Assembly: GCA_946539475.1 (NCBI GenBank)
Contig: CAMNHM010000007.1
Span: 1 to 43,559 of the forward strand
DNA from: an uncultured Prevotellaceae bacterium
Lineage (GTDB): Bacteria > Bacteroidota > Bacteroidia > Bacteroidales > Bacteroidaceae
DNA: 43,559 nucleotides
Direction of reading: 5' to 3'
A program made the translations under genes and the position numbers. How positions within the stretch are numbered: the first letter of the stretch is position 1; each line of letters opens with the position of its first letter. Under the pieces are notes generated by a model. The model was not told where the DNA came from and searched no databases. It saw only the letters and a program-made list of their open reading frames with translations. Shown piece by piece: positions 1 through 7,808 of the stretch.

Positions 1-2
1 AC

Positions 3-527
3 ACCGCCTACTGCGCCACCCGCAAGTACATCTACACCCTCGACACCGGCCACTATGAGCCCACGGAGAACGTCTCCGACTTCGTCTCCACGCTCCTGAT
101 GTACGTCCCCGAGCTCATGCTCCACGTCTCCCGCCCCGTACGCTGGGACTCCGACCACGTCACCATCATGAACGACCAGACGCTCGACCTCTTCAAGGAG
201 CTCGTGCGCGCCGACGCCCTCGACCGCGCCCATGTCGGCCTCGACTATTTCGATGCCTCCATCAACCGCATCGGTGCCTACATCATCGGCACCCGCGCCA
301 CTCAGAAGTGCATCCTCCAGGCCATGCTCGAGCCGAAGCAGAAGCTGCGCGAGTACGAGGACAACGGCCAGTACTTCGAGCGCCTGGCACTCATGGAAGA
401 GGCCAAGTCGATGCCCTTCGGCGCCGTCTTCGACTACTTCAACCTGAAGAACAACGTCCCCGTAGGCGAGGAGTTCATCCAGTGCATCCAGCAGTACGAG
501 AAGGACGTCACCTCAAAGAGAGTATAA
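3..527 (+). CDS. rhaA: L-rhamnose isomerase, C-terminal part (5' end outside window)
   Basis: The reading frame is open from the first bases of the window and ends in TAA at 525-527, so only the last ~174 residues are seen. They match the C-terminal half of L-rhamnose isomerase, the cytoplasmic enzyme that converts L-rhamnose to L-rhamnulose. Recognisable stretches are RWDSDHV, HVGLDYFDASINRI and IGTRATQKC, followed by a C-terminal helix ending EKDVTSKRV; these correspond to the metal/substrate-binding end of the TIM-barrel enzyme. The ATG at 99 is internal, because clear RhaA sequence continues upstream of it. The next gene downstream on the same strand is the rhamnose permease, as expected for a rha locus. 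Family assignment is firm; the N-terminus cannot be judged. Confidence 0.95.
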   Translation, partial: TAYCATRKYIYTLDTGHYEPTENVSDFVSTLLMYVPELMLHVSRPVRWDSDHVTIMNDQTLDLFKELVRADALDRAHVGLDYFDASINRIGAYIIGTRATQKCILQAMLEPKQKLREYEDNGQYFERLALMEEAKSMPFGAVFDYFNLKNNVPVGEEFIQCIQQYEKDVTSKRV

Positions 528-537
528 AGGGTAAGGA

Positions 538-617
538 GAGTTTTTGAGTTTTTGAGTTTTTGAGTTTCGGCAGTGTGTTGCATGCAACTTCACTCCTAAC
601 TCCAAACTCAAAAACTC
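538..617. repeat. 8-bp tandem repeat with inverted copy (possible rhaA terminator hairpin)
   Basis: Almost four copies of GAGTTTTT run from 538 to 567, starting 10 bp after the rhaA stop. The sequence AAACTCAAAAACTC at 604-617 is the exact reverse complement of 554-567. The two arms (14 bp, 36-nt loop) could form a hairpin in the rhaA transcript, but no T-run follows, so a terminator role is only possible. The same octamer recurs at 39851-39938. Confidence 0.6.
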
Positions 618-1058
618 AATCTCATTAGCAGCGGCATCTCCAGGTAGTCCAGGCGGTACGTCAGCGACCGTCCGTCGTCGCCATTATATGGAAACAAATG
701 GGCACAAATTACGGAAAATTTTTCTTTCGTCGACAAAGAGTGCGAATGGCAGGAATCCAGCATAGAGAAAAAAAATTTATCTTAATTAGTGCCAATTAGT
801 TTCTATTTTTTGAATGTCGATCGCAAGCGTAATTGCGTTGTTTGCCATTGTAAATAGTCTCCTTTCCGTCAAAATTGGTTGTTGCATTCGCATCTCGGGC
901 TATGATGACTCATTTTCTATCTATACACACAAAACCCTGAAACAGAAATCCAAGAATTCTTTAGTGAGAATTAAAGATAAATGCAGTCTTTTTTGACTAC
1001 ATTTTATAAGTTATTTGTGCCAACTGCTATATTATTGCCAAAGAAAAACATATTTTCT

Positions 1059-1090
1059 TTTGGTTTTTCGCTCGCTTATTCGTACCTTTG
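1059..1090 (+). promoter_or_regulatory. Bacteroidetes-type promoter of rhaT
   Basis: TTTG at 1059-1062 (-33 element) and TACCTTTG at 1083-1090 (-7 element, consensus TAnnTTTG) are separated by 20 bp. They lie about 40 bp upstream of the rhaT ATG, inside the AT-rich spacer. This suggests rhaT can be transcribed independently of rhaA. Confidence 0.75.
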
Positions 1091-1133
1091 CAGCATCAAT
1101 CAACAAATCAAAAAAAAAAAACAAGTGTAAGTT

Positions 1134-2168
1134 ATGGAAATTATTATCGGACTACTGATCATCGCAGTGGGCGCCTTCTGCCAGAGCAGCTGCTACGTGC
1201 CCATCAACAAGATTAAAGACTGGTCGTGGGAGTCGTACTGGATCATTCAGGGCGTCTTCGCATGGCTCATCCTGCCGTTCCTGGGGCTGCTGCTGGCCGT
1301 GCCGGAGGGGCACTCGTTCACCGAGCTGTTTGCCAATGCTCCGTCGTTTAACATCTGGATGACGATTCTCTTCGGTGTGCTGTGGGGCGTGGGCGGCCTG
1401 ACGTTCGGACTGTCGATGCGCTACCTGGGGGTGGCACTGGGACAGTCGATCGCGCTGGGCACGTGCGCCGGTCTGGGAACGATCATGGGCCCCATCCTGC
1501 TGAACATCTTCTTCCCTGAGCTGAACGCGCTGGAGAGCCTGACGTTCGCCGTGATACTGGGCGTGCTGGTATGCCTGCTGGGTATCGCCATCATCGGCAT
1601 CGCCGGCGGCATGAAGTCGGCTTCGCTGTCGGAGGAGGAGAAGAAGGAGGCTGTGAAGGACTTCAACTTCCCGAAGGGCCTGGCCATCGCGCTGCTGGCG
1701 GGCTTCATGAGCGGATGCTTCAACGTGGGCCTGGAGTTCGGCAAGGACATCCACTTCGCCGAGACGCAGGATATGTTCAAGACGCTGCCTGCCACGTTCC
1801 TCGTGACGCTGGGCGGCTTCGTGACGAACGCCGTGTACTGCTTCTACCAGAACCAGAAGAACGGTACGTGGGGCGACTATGCCAAGAAGGGCGTATGGGG
1901 CAACAACCTGCTGTTCTGCCTGCTGGCTGGCGCACTGTGGTATTCGCAGTTCTTCGGCCTGAGCCTGGGCAAGAGCTTCTTCGAGCCGGGCAGCAGCATG
2001 ATGACGCTGGCCTTCTGCATCCTGATGGCGTTCAACGTGATCTTCTCGAACGTCTGGGGCATCATCCTCAAAGAGTGGAAGGGATGCTCGCGGAAGACGA
2101 TCGTGGTGCTCGTCGTAGGTCTCGTGGTGCTGGTGTTCTCGACCTTCCTGCCGAAGATGATGGAGTAG
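1134..2168 (+). CDS. rhaT: L-rhamnose/proton symporter RhaT
   Basis: The 344-residue hydrophobic protein has the same length as Escherichia coli RhaT and the same overall pattern of about ten membrane segments. Family stretches include the N-terminal KIKDWSWESYWIIQG, the conserved LFGVLWGVGGLTFGLSMRYL, and LAGALWYSQFFGLSLG followed by LKEWKG near the C-terminus. It imports L-rhamnose with protons across the inner membrane. It follows rhaA on the same strand after a 606-bp gap with its own promoter, and converges on rhaD. The start at 1134 fits both the family N-terminus and the upstream promoter. Confidence 0.95.
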   Translation: MEIIIGLLIIAVGAFCQSSCYVPINKIKDWSWESYWIIQGVFAWLILPFLGLLLAVPEGHSFTELFANAPSFNIWMTILFGVLWGVGGLTFGLSMRYLGVALGQSIALGTCAGLGTIMGPILLNIFFPELNALESLTFAVILGVLVCLLGIAIIGIAGGMKSASLSEEEKKEAVKDFNFPKGLAIALLAGFMSGCFNVGLEFGKDIHFAETQDMFKTLPATFLVTLGGFVTNAVYCFYQNQKNGTWGDYAKKGVWGNNLLFCLLAGALWYSQFFGLSLGKSFFEPGSSMMTLAFCILMAFNVIFSNVWGIILKEWKGCSRKTIVVLVVGLVVLVFSTFLPKMME

Positions 2169-2171
2169 GAT

Positions 2172-2234
2172 GGTGGAAGGTTGAAGGTGGAAGGTGGAGG
2201 GTGGAAGGTGGAAAGTGGAAAGAGGAAGGTGAAA
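2172..2234. repeat. Heptamer tandem repeat GGTGGAA x9
   Basis: Nine consecutive 7-bp units close to GGTGGAA start 3 bp after the rhaT stop codon. The last units degrade into the A-run of the following terminator. It is one of several unrelated 7-bp repeats filling spacers in this window. Confidence 0.8.
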
Positions 2235-2268
2235 AAAAGCCCCTGGTGCTTCACAGCGCTGGGGGCTT
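2232..2268 (-). terminator. Rho-independent terminator of rhaD (minus strand)
   Basis: AAGCCCC at 2237-2243 pairs with GGGGCTT at 2262-2268. In the minus-strand transcript the hairpin is followed by a run of seven U (A-run at 2232-2238). It lies about 40 bp past the rhaD stop codon and may also slow rhaT transcription from the other side. Confidence 0.7.
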
Positions 2269-2310
2269 CACTTCAATGCGTATATATATTGTCAGTAGTT
2301 GTTCTTTGGC

Positions 2311-3120
2311 TTAGCGGGGGAGGTTGAAGGCGCGGGTCATCTCGGCCATCTGCTCGTCGCTCATGCCCTCGGGCTCGAAGCCCATGCAGCGGGCGTCGAT
2401 GTAGATCTTGGCACTCTTCGAGAGGACGTCGATCTGGTCGAAAGCATCCATCACGTCCTTGCCCTTGGCGAAGACGCCGTGCTTCTCCCACATCACCACG
2501 TCGTAGTCCTCGAGCTCCTTCAGCGTGGCCTCGGCGAGCTCGTTGGAGCCGGGCAGGGTGTAGGGGACGATGCCCAGTCCGAGCGGGCAGAAGGCCTTCG
2601 TCTCGGGAATCATCGACCAGAGGATGCGGGTGAGGACATCCTTGCCGAGGAACTCGCGCTTGTGGCTCATGGCGACGAGCTCGATGGGATGGGTGTGTAC
2701 GGTGGCCTTATAGCCGGAGCCTGTCTCTATCTGACGGGCATGGACGATAAGGTGGCTGGGGAGCTCGCTGGTGGGCTGCACGGCGCTGTCGGCAATGATG
2801 ACATAGGAGGCGCAGTCGTCGAGGATGCGGATGACGGAGCCGTTGTCCATGGGCCAGCGTGCGAGGTCGCGCATGCGCTTGCCGGTGCCCTTACAATAGA
2901 AATAGCAGCCTTTCAGTGCCGGCAGCGTGATGCCTATCTGCTTCACCTCGCTGATGGCGGGCAGCCGGCGCATGTCGTCGTCGGCATAGTCGGTGATGTT
3001 CACGGTGATATTACCGCCATTTCGCTCGGCCCACCCGTTCTGCCACAGGTAGCCTGCTACTTCGGCAATCTTCTCAATCTCAGCCTTCAGGGCCGGACGT
3101 CCTTCTAATATGCTCTTCAT
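2311..3120 (-). CDS. rhaD: Rhamnulose-1-phosphate aldolase
   Basis: The 269-residue protein is a class II (zinc) aldolase of the AraD/FucA family that cleaves L-rhamnulose 1-phosphate to dihydroxyacetone phosphate and L-lactaldehyde in the cytoplasm. The N-terminal NGGN phosphate-binding loop is at residues 34-37. The catalytic glutamate region is PTSELPSH (E119). Zinc ligands are H142 and H144 in VHTHP and H214 in MWEKHGVFAKG. Length matches E. coli RhaD. It is convergent with rhaT, so this rha locus is split over two strands. No rhamnulokinase is seen here; it probably lies upstream of the partial rhaA or elsewhere. Confidence 0.95.
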   Translation of the reverse strand: MKSILEGRPALKAEIEKIAEVAGYLWQNGWAERNGGNITVNITDYADDDMRRLPAISEVKQIGITLPALKGCYFYCKGTGKRMRDLARWPMDNGSVIRILDDCASYVIIADSAVQPTSELPSHLIVHARQIETGSGYKATVHTHPIELVAMSHKREFLGKDVLTRILWSMIPETKAFCPLGLGIVPYTLPGSNELAEATLKELEDYDVVMWEKHGVFAKGKDVMDAFDQIDVLSKSAKIYIDARCMGFEPEGMSDEQMAEMTRAFNLPR

Positions 3121-3155
3121 TACTGTACGGTTAGTTGATGATCAAAAATGCGGTG

Positions 3156-3163
3156 CAAAGGTA
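3156..3163 (-). promoter_or_regulatory. -7 element for rhaD
   Basis: Read on the minus strand the site is TACCTTTG, a full match to TAnnTTTG, about 35 bp upstream of the rhaD ATG. No clear TTTG is found at the expected -33 distance, so rhaD may depend on an activator; that is an inference. The rest of the 167-bp spacer to the MFS gene shows no other feature. Confidence 0.55.
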
Positions 3164-3287
3164 TACCTATTTTTCGGTACTTACCATCATATTTTGATTT
3201 TTCAACATCGAAATATGCTTATTTGGTGAGGGAGGGAAAGGGGACTTCAGTTGAGGAGTTAACTCCTAAAGAATGGTGAGGGGGAGG

Positions 3288-4652
3288 TCAGCGCCGGATA
3301 TTGGGCAGCTGGAGGCCGTAGCCTTTTTTCTTGTCGACGTAGTACATGGCGAGGGCCACGGCTACAGCTCCCAGGGCTGTGAACCCGAAGATGAGCATGG
3401 AGGTGGTGTAGGTGGGGTCGCTCTCGTTGGCGCGCCCTACGAACATGGGGATGACGGCACGTCCGAAGTTCTGGATGAAGAATATCATGCTATAGGCCGT
3501 GCCGAGACACTTCAGGGGGATGATCTTCGGCACGCAGGGCCACAGCGCGGCGGGTGCCAGCGAATAGCCGATGCTGAGGACGACCATCAGCAGAATGGCC
3601 GTCGCCGGTCCGTGGATGGGCATGGCGAAGGCGAAGTGTACGAAGGTGAGCATGGCAGCCCCTATGGCGACGAGGGTGACGCCGCGGCCGTGGCGGTCGT
3701 AGAGATAGCCGAAGAGGGGCGTCATCAGGATGGTGCCGAAGGGTGCTATCGACGAGAAGAATCCTGCCAGGTCGGGGTCGACGCTATACTTCATGACCAT
3801 CAGCTTGGTGGAGAACTTCAGGAATGGCGACACGGCGGAATAGAAGAGCACGCAGAAGAGGGTGATGAGCCAGAAGCCGGGTGAGCGCAGCGTCACGGCG
3901 ATGTCGCTCAGGCGGAACTCGTCGTCGCCGGAGCCCGTCGGCTGACGGCTGTCGCCGGCCGAGCTGTCGAGGCGTCGGTCCATGACACAGAAGACGAGGA
4001 AGGCCAGCAGGCCGATGATGAGGAACGACAGCGAGAGGAGCAGGGGTGCCGAGAGCGAGAAATGGCGGGCCACGGGTGCCGAGACGCTCAGGGCGGCGGC
4101 TGTCCCCAGGCGTGCCATCGCCAGCTGTATGCCCATGGCCAGTGCCAGCTCGTGGCCAGTGAACCACCGTACCATGGCCTTCGAGACGGTGATGCCCGTC
4201 ATCTCGTAGCCTACGCCGAAGACGGCAAAGCCCAGCGAGGCGAGGGCTGCCGACGGCGGCAGCGAGAAGCTGGTGACGAGCAGCGAGAAGTGGATGGGCT
4301 CGGGGCTGAGGTCGGCGCTGACGGCATACAGCTTGATGAGTGTGCCCAGGGCCATCAGCGAGCATGCCAGCACGCCGGTGAAGCGGATGCCCATCTTGTC
4401 GAGGATGAGTCCTGAGAAGAAGAGCATGAGGAGGAACACGTTGATCAGTCCGCTGGCGCCGGAGAAGAAGCCATAGTCGGCTGCCGACCACCCCAGTCCG
4501 CCCTGCGACGGCGGTGCCTCGAGGATGGTCTCGAGGGGTGACATCACGTCGTTCACGAAATATCCCATCATCATGGCCGTGGCGACGATGAAGAGTACTG
4601 TCCAGCGGGCCACCGCTGAGTCGTTTAATCGTTGTCTGATAGTTTCTGACAT
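3288..4652 (-). CDS. Major facilitator superfamily transporter
   Basis: With the start at the ATG ending at 4652 the protein is 454 residues (MSETIRQRLNDSAV...). A longer frame begins 17 codons upstream, but those residues are polar and unlike a membrane-protein start. About twelve hydrophobic segments are visible in two halves joined by a polar loop near residues 215-245. The MFS loop 2-3 signature appears as GLILDKMGIRFTG (about residues 81-93), and its second-half counterpart as PLFGYLYDRHGRG. The substrate is not evident. Position after rhaD suggests a sugar or sugar-acid carrier, but it could equally belong with the recF group on the same strand, 71 bp away. No promoter of its own was recognised. 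Confidence 0.8.
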   Translation of the reverse strand: MSETIRQRLNDSAVARWTVLFIVATAMMMGYFVNDVMSPLETILEAPPSQGGLGWSAADYGFFSGASGLINVFLLMLFFSGLILDKMGIRFTGVLACSLMALGTLIKLYAVSADLSPEPIHFSLLVTSFSLPPSAALASLGFAVFGVGYEMTGITVSKAMVRWFTGHELALAMGIQLAMARLGTAAALSVSAPVARHFSLSAPLLLSLSFLIIGLLAFLVFCVMDRRLDSSAGDSRQPTGSGDDEFRLSDIAVTLRSPGFWLITLFCVLFYSAVSPFLKFSTKLMVMKYSVDPDLAGFFSSIAPFGTILMTPLFGYLYDRHGRGVTLVAIGAAMLTFVHFAFAMPIHGPATAILLMVVLSIGYSLAPAALWPCVPKIIPLKCLGTAYSMIFFIQNFGRAVIPMFVGRANESDPTYTTSMLIFGFTALGAVAVALAMYYVDKKKGYGLQLPNIRR

Positions 4653-4723
4653 TGTATTGCTTTTTTCGAGGTACGAGGAACTTGAGGTACGCGCGATGCG
4701 CATCCTTCAGCGGCGAGTGGCGG

Positions 4724-5014
4724 TCAGCCAAAACGGACGTCGGCGATGACCTGAGCACCAACGTGGGCGTTGAGCTTGCGGGTGAGCTCCTGGCGACGCA
4801 TGCTGAGATCGGCCCTTAGGGCCGGGGCGCTCAGACGGACGTAGAGCGTCTGGTTGCGGATCGTCACGCTGGTGGTATAGCGGGCCACGAGCTCGCCAGC
4901 CACCACGGGCCACGACTCTACGAGCCGCTTCTGCAGCAGTGGCGTCTCCAGCCCCTGTGCCCTCAGATTGCGCAGCACGAGGGCGCTTACTAGTTGTTCT
5001 CGTCTCTTAAACAC
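4724..5014 (-). CDS. DUF721 (DciA-like) protein
   Basis: This 96-residue basic protein has the DUF721 layout: an N-terminal helix (LVSALVLRNLRAQGLETPLL), the motif ESWPVVAGELVARYTT, then the strand pair SVTIRNQTLYVRLSAPALRAD and a helix. DUF721 contains DciA, the replicative helicase loader that replaces DnaC in many bacteria. The gene lies directly downstream of recF (15-bp gap, same strand), a usual Bacteroidetes neighbourhood, so co-transcription is likely. A DNA-binding replication or repair role is inferred from the family. Confidence 0.8.
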   Translation of the reverse strand: MFKRREQLVSALVLRNLRAQGLETPLLQKRLVESWPVVAGELVARYTTSVTIRNQTLYVRLSAPALRADLSMRRQELTRKLNAHVGAQVIADVRFG

Positions 5015-5029
5015 GATGTTATTTTCGAT

Positions 5030-6160
5030 TTACGGATTTTCGATTTTCCATGTGACGACGCCGTCGGCGACATGGAAGAGGCGGTAGTCGAAGTCGGTGT
5101 GGGAGAGGATCTTGTCGAGGTGGTCGCGATTGGTGTCGGTGATGAATATCTGTCCGAACTGCTGGCGCGCCACCAGACGTACGATCTGCTCTACGCGCGT
5201 GGCGTCGAGCTTGTCGAAGATGTCGTCGAGCAGCAGCAGGGGCAACACCTCACTGCCTCGCTGCGACGCCAGCAGCTCGTACTGCGCCAGCTTCAGGGCA
5301 ACGACGAAGGTCTTCAGCTGTCCCTGGCTGCCCTCGCGGCGCATGGGGTGGCCGTCGAGCATGATCTCCAGGTCGTCGCGGTGGATGCCGTGGAGGGAGT
5401 AGCCGACGGCACGGTCCTTCGCACGGTCGCGACGGATGACCTCCAGCAGCGGGCCGCGCTGGCAGTGCGACACATAGGCCAGCGACACCTCCTCACGGCC
5501 TCCGGAGACCGTCTGGTAGAACTGTCGGAAGAGGGGTTTCAGCGCCTCTACGAAGGTGTTGCGGCGCTGCGACACCTGCTCGCCCTGGCGCGCCATCTCC
5601 TCCTCGAGGAGGTCCATCAGCTGGGCGTCGGGCTCATGGTCCTCGTCGCGCAGCAGGGTGTTGCGCTGCTGCAGCGCCTTGTTATAGCGGTTGAGGGCGT
5701 CGATATAGAGATGATCCTGCTGGGCGATGGTCTGGTCCATCAGCCGTCGGCGCTCCTCGCTGCCGCCCTCTATTAATAAGGTGTCGGCCGGCGATACCAT
5801 CACCACGGGGATGAGCCCGATGTGCTCTGAGAGCCGCTGATACTCCTTCTTGTCGCGCTTGAAATGCTTCTTCGTGCCGCGCTTCATGCCGCAGAAAATA
5901 TTCATCGGACGCTCGTCGGCGCCTGCCGACAGCCGCCGGTAGTCGCCCTCGAGGACGAAGAACTCCTGTCCGTGGCGGATGGCCAGCGAATCCTGGGTGG
6001 TGCTGGCCGAGTGGCAGAAGGACAGGAAGTAGATGGCGTCGAGGACGTTCGTCTTCCCCGCGCCGTTGTCGCCGATGAAGCAGTTGATCTTCGGCGAGAA
6101 GTGCAGGGATGCCTCCCCGATATTCTTATAATTGATGATGGAAAGTTGCTCCAGAATCAT
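5030..6160 (-). CDS. recF: DNA replication and repair protein RecF
   Basis: The 376-residue protein is a RecF ATPase of the SMC-like ABC group, which with RecO and RecR loads RecA at single-strand gaps. Walker A is GDNGAGKT at residues 30-37. The ABC signature region is GSQGQLKTFVVALKLAQ, and Walker B with the D-loop is LLLLDDIFDKLDATR. Length and N-terminus (MILEQLSIINYKNI) match the family. It heads a minus-strand unit with the DUF721 gene and has a strong promoter facing away from the TPR gene. Confidence 0.95.
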   Translation of the reverse strand: MILEQLSIINYKNIGEASLHFSPKINCFIGDNGAGKTNVLDAIYFLSFCHSASTTQDSLAIRHGQEFFVLEGDYRRLSAGADERPMNIFCGMKRGTKKHFKRDKKEYQRLSEHIGLIPVVMVSPADTLLIEGGSEERRRLMDQTIAQQDHLYIDALNRYNKALQQRNTLLRDEDHEPDAQLMDLLEEEMARQGEQVSQRRNTFVEALKPLFRQFYQTVSGGREEVSLAYVSHCQRGPLLEVIRRDRAKDRAVGYSLHGIHRDDLEIMLDGHPMRREGSQGQLKTFVVALKLAQYELLASQRGSEVLPLLLLDDIFDKLDATRVEQIVRLVARQQFGQIFITDTNRDHLDKILSHTDFDYRLFHVADGVVTWKIENP

Positions 6161-6182
6161 CGGTAAAAGTCGATTTTTGATG

Positions 6183-6214
6183 CAAAATTACTGCTTTTCA
6201 CCGTTAAAAACAAA
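6183..6214 (-). promoter_or_regulatory. Promoter of recF
   Basis: On the minus strand TTTG (complement of 6211-6214) and TAATTTTG (complement of 6183-6190) are separated by 20 bp, a full consensus match. The -7 element is only about 25 bp from the recF ATG, giving a very short leader. Confidence 0.8.
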
Positions 6215-6230
6215 AAAAGTCCGAAATAAA

Positions 6231-6262
6231 TTTCAATATCTGCAAGATTTTCAGTAATTTTG
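6231..6262 (+). promoter_or_regulatory. Promoter of the TPR-ribH unit
   Basis: TAATTTTG at 6255-6262 matches TAnnTTTG, and TTTC at 6231-6234 stands where the -33 TTTG is expected (20-bp spacing). It is back to back with the recF promoter, so one 150-bp spacer serves both directions. Confidence 0.7.
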
Positions 6263-6314
6263 CGCCCGCAAATAGCGTGCGAACCGAAAAAACAAAAGAA
6301 CAAAGACATAAGAA

Positions 6315-7061
6315 ATGGCAAAAAACAATGCAACACAGGGTGCCCCTGAGACACAGCCGGCACTCAACAAGCACGAGGATTTCATCCTCAAGTACAGGAA
6401 CATGATCATCGGCGGCGTGGCCGCCGTGGTGCTGATCATCATTGGTGTTATCTGGTACAACGGCCACAAGTCGGGCAAGCTGGCAGAGGCACAGACGGCC
6501 ATGCAGGTGCCCGAGCTCGCGCTGGAGCAGGCCCTCAGCGAGATTAACGCATCGGCACAGAGCTTCGGCGACCAGGACTTCGCCGTGGCCCTCAACGGCG
6601 ACAGCACCGGCCACAAGGGCTTCCTGAAGATTGCCGAGGAGTACTCCTCGACGAAGGCCGGCAACGTTGCAAACCTCTATGCCGGTCTCTGCTATGCACA
6701 CATGGACCAGTGGGAGAACGCCGTGAAGTATCTTGAGAAGTACGACGACAGCGAAGACTTCCTCGTCTCGCCCGCCGCCCTCGGTGCGCTGGGTAATGCC
6801 TATGCCCACGTGAACCAGGCTGAGAAGGCCGTCAGCACGCTGAAGAAAGCTGCCGAGAAGGCCGACAACATCCTCCTCTCGCCCATCTACTACATCCAGG
6901 CCGGCGAGATCCTCGAGAGCCTCGGCAAGAAGGCCGACGCCCTGGAGCTCTACAAGAAGGTGAAGCAGTACGACCGCCAGAAGAACATCCCCGGCGTGTC
7001 GAACCCCAGCTCGCCCTATGTGGACATGATTGACGAATACATCCAGCGCGTCAGCGAGTAA
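6315..7061 (+). CDS. Membrane-anchored tetratricopeptide repeat protein
   Basis: The 248-residue protein has a short cytoplasmic N-terminus, one membrane helix at about residues 30-48 (MIIGGVAAVVLIIIGVIW), and a body of helical repeats. TPR-like units include AGNVANLYAGLCYAHMDQWE, AALGALGNAYAHVNQAEKAV and IYYIQAGEILESLGKKADAL. The plan resembles YfgM-type ancillary TPR proteins, which face the periplasm and bind envelope chaperones or the translocon. That role is family knowledge and not shown here. ribH follows after 6 bp, so the two genes form one transcript; the recF, TPR, ribH order is commonly kept in Bacteroidetes. Confidence 0.8.
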   Translation: MAKNNATQGAPETQPALNKHEDFILKYRNMIIGGVAAVVLIIIGVIWYNGHKSGKLAEAQTAMQVPELALEQALSEINASAQSFGDQDFAVALNGDSTGHKGFLKIAEEYSSTKAGNVANLYAGLCYAHMDQWENAVKYLEKYDDSEDFLVSPAALGALGNAYAHVNQAEKAVSTLKKAAEKADNILLSPIYYIQAGEILESLGKKADALELYKKVKQYDRQKNIPGVSNPSSPYVDMIDEYIQRVSE

Positions 7062-7067
7062 GCGGCC

Positions 7068-7538
7068 ATGGCAACAAGGAATCTCTCCGAATACGACACG
7101 GCGCGGGTGCCCGATGCTTCGAACATGATCTTCGGCATCGTCGTGGCAGAATGGAACCCCGAGATCACGGGGGCACTGCTCGACGGCTGCGTGACGACAC
7201 TGGAGAAACATGGTGCACTGCCCGAGAACATCCACGTGAAGAGGGTGCCCGGCAGCTTCGAACTGATCTACGGTGCACACCAGATGACCCTCAACGACGG
7301 CTACGATGCCGTCATCATCCTGGGCAGCGTCATCCGTGGCGAGACGCCCCACTTCGACTACATCTGCCAGGGCGTCACGGCAGGCATCGCCCGCCTGAAC
7401 GCCACGAGCAGCATCCCCGTCGTCTTCGGACTGCTCACCACCAACGACCGTCAGCAAGCCCTCGACAGGGCCGGCGGCCGGCTAGGCAACAAAGGCGATG
7501 AGTGCGCCGTCGTTGCCATCAAAATGGCAAAGTTCTGA
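7068..7538 (+). CDS. ribH: 6,7-dimethyl-8-ribityllumazine synthase
   Basis: The 156-residue protein catalyses the penultimate step of riboflavin synthesis, condensing 5-amino-6-ribitylamino-uracil with 3,4-dihydroxy-2-butanone 4-phosphate. Family motifs are [13 protein letters not shown], the substrate loop RVPGSFE (residues 59-65), [18 protein letters not shown] with the catalytic H95, and [11 protein letters not shown]. Length is typical for the 60-mer-forming enzyme. It is probably translated from the same mRNA as the upstream TPR gene and ends before a large palindrome and a terminator. Confidence 0.97.
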   Translation: MATRNLSEYDTARVPDASNMIFGIVVAEWNPEITGALLDGCVTTLEKHGALPENIHVKRVPGSFELIYGAHQMTLNDGYDAVIILGSVIRGETPHFDYICQGVTAGIARLNATSSIPVVFGLLTTNDRQQALDRAGGRLGNKGDECAVVAIKMAKF

Positions 7539-7609
7539 CCCGCATAACGGCCAAGACCTGAACAAAAAACGGATCAGTCCTAAAACCCAGTTGCAGACAA
7601 TCCGCATGA

Positions 7610-7719
7610 AGCTCCCCTCCCTTGTAGGGGAGGGGCAGGGGTGGGGTCAGTAACTTCTTCACTGACATTATATTACTGACCCCACCCCTTAATCCCCTCC
7701 CCTACAAGGGAGGGGAGCT
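7610..7719. repeat. 110-bp near-perfect palindrome
   Basis: The arm 7610-7635 is the exact inverse of 7694-7719 (26 bp), and 7637-7653 is the exact inverse of 7673-7689 (17 bp). A 19-nt loop (7654-7672) lies between. Each outer arm also contains its own CCCCTCCC...GGGAGGGG quasi-palindrome. It sits between ribH and a terminator and could be a REP/MITE-like dispersed element; no coding capacity is evident. Confidence 0.85.
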
Positions 7720-7767
7720 GCAGCACCAACAGTCAACCAAGTTTTCGGACTGACCCCCAAAAAACGA

Positions 7768-7806
7768 AAGAGTGCCCGCTCGATGCAGGCACTCTTCTCT
7801 TTTTAT
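7768..7806. terminator. Bidirectional rho-independent terminator
   Basis: AAGAGTGCC (7768-7776) pairs with GGCACTCTT (7788-7796). A T-rich run (7798-7805) follows on the plus strand, and an A-run (about 7759-7764) gives U's for minus-strand transcripts. It separates ribH from the convergent Cthe_2159-type gene. Confidence 0.8.
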
Positions 7807-7808
7807 TC

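Larger units (their letters stand above)
528..1133. other. 606-bp spacer between rhaA and rhaT
   Basis: It begins with an 8-bp tandem repeat and its inverted copy (538-617). From about 621 to 700 the minus strand reads through a short GC-rich piece encoding roughly LFPYNGDDGRSLTYRLDYLE with no start codon and a stop inside the repeat, which may be the remnant of a lost gene; I do not recognise it. From about 690 to 1133 the DNA turns strongly AT-rich, unlike its neighbours, and ends in the rhaT promoter. An ATG-started frame at 814-996 has no family features and is not called. Confidence 0.6.

Noticed and set aside
814..996. 60-residue frame in the AT-rich rhaA-rhaT spacer
   Set aside because: No recognisable domain, composition typical of AT-rich non-coding DNA, and no promoter near it.
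6204..7457. 417-residue minus-strand frame over the TPR and ribH genes
   Set aside because: It covers both supported genes and the promoter region, and shows no domain.
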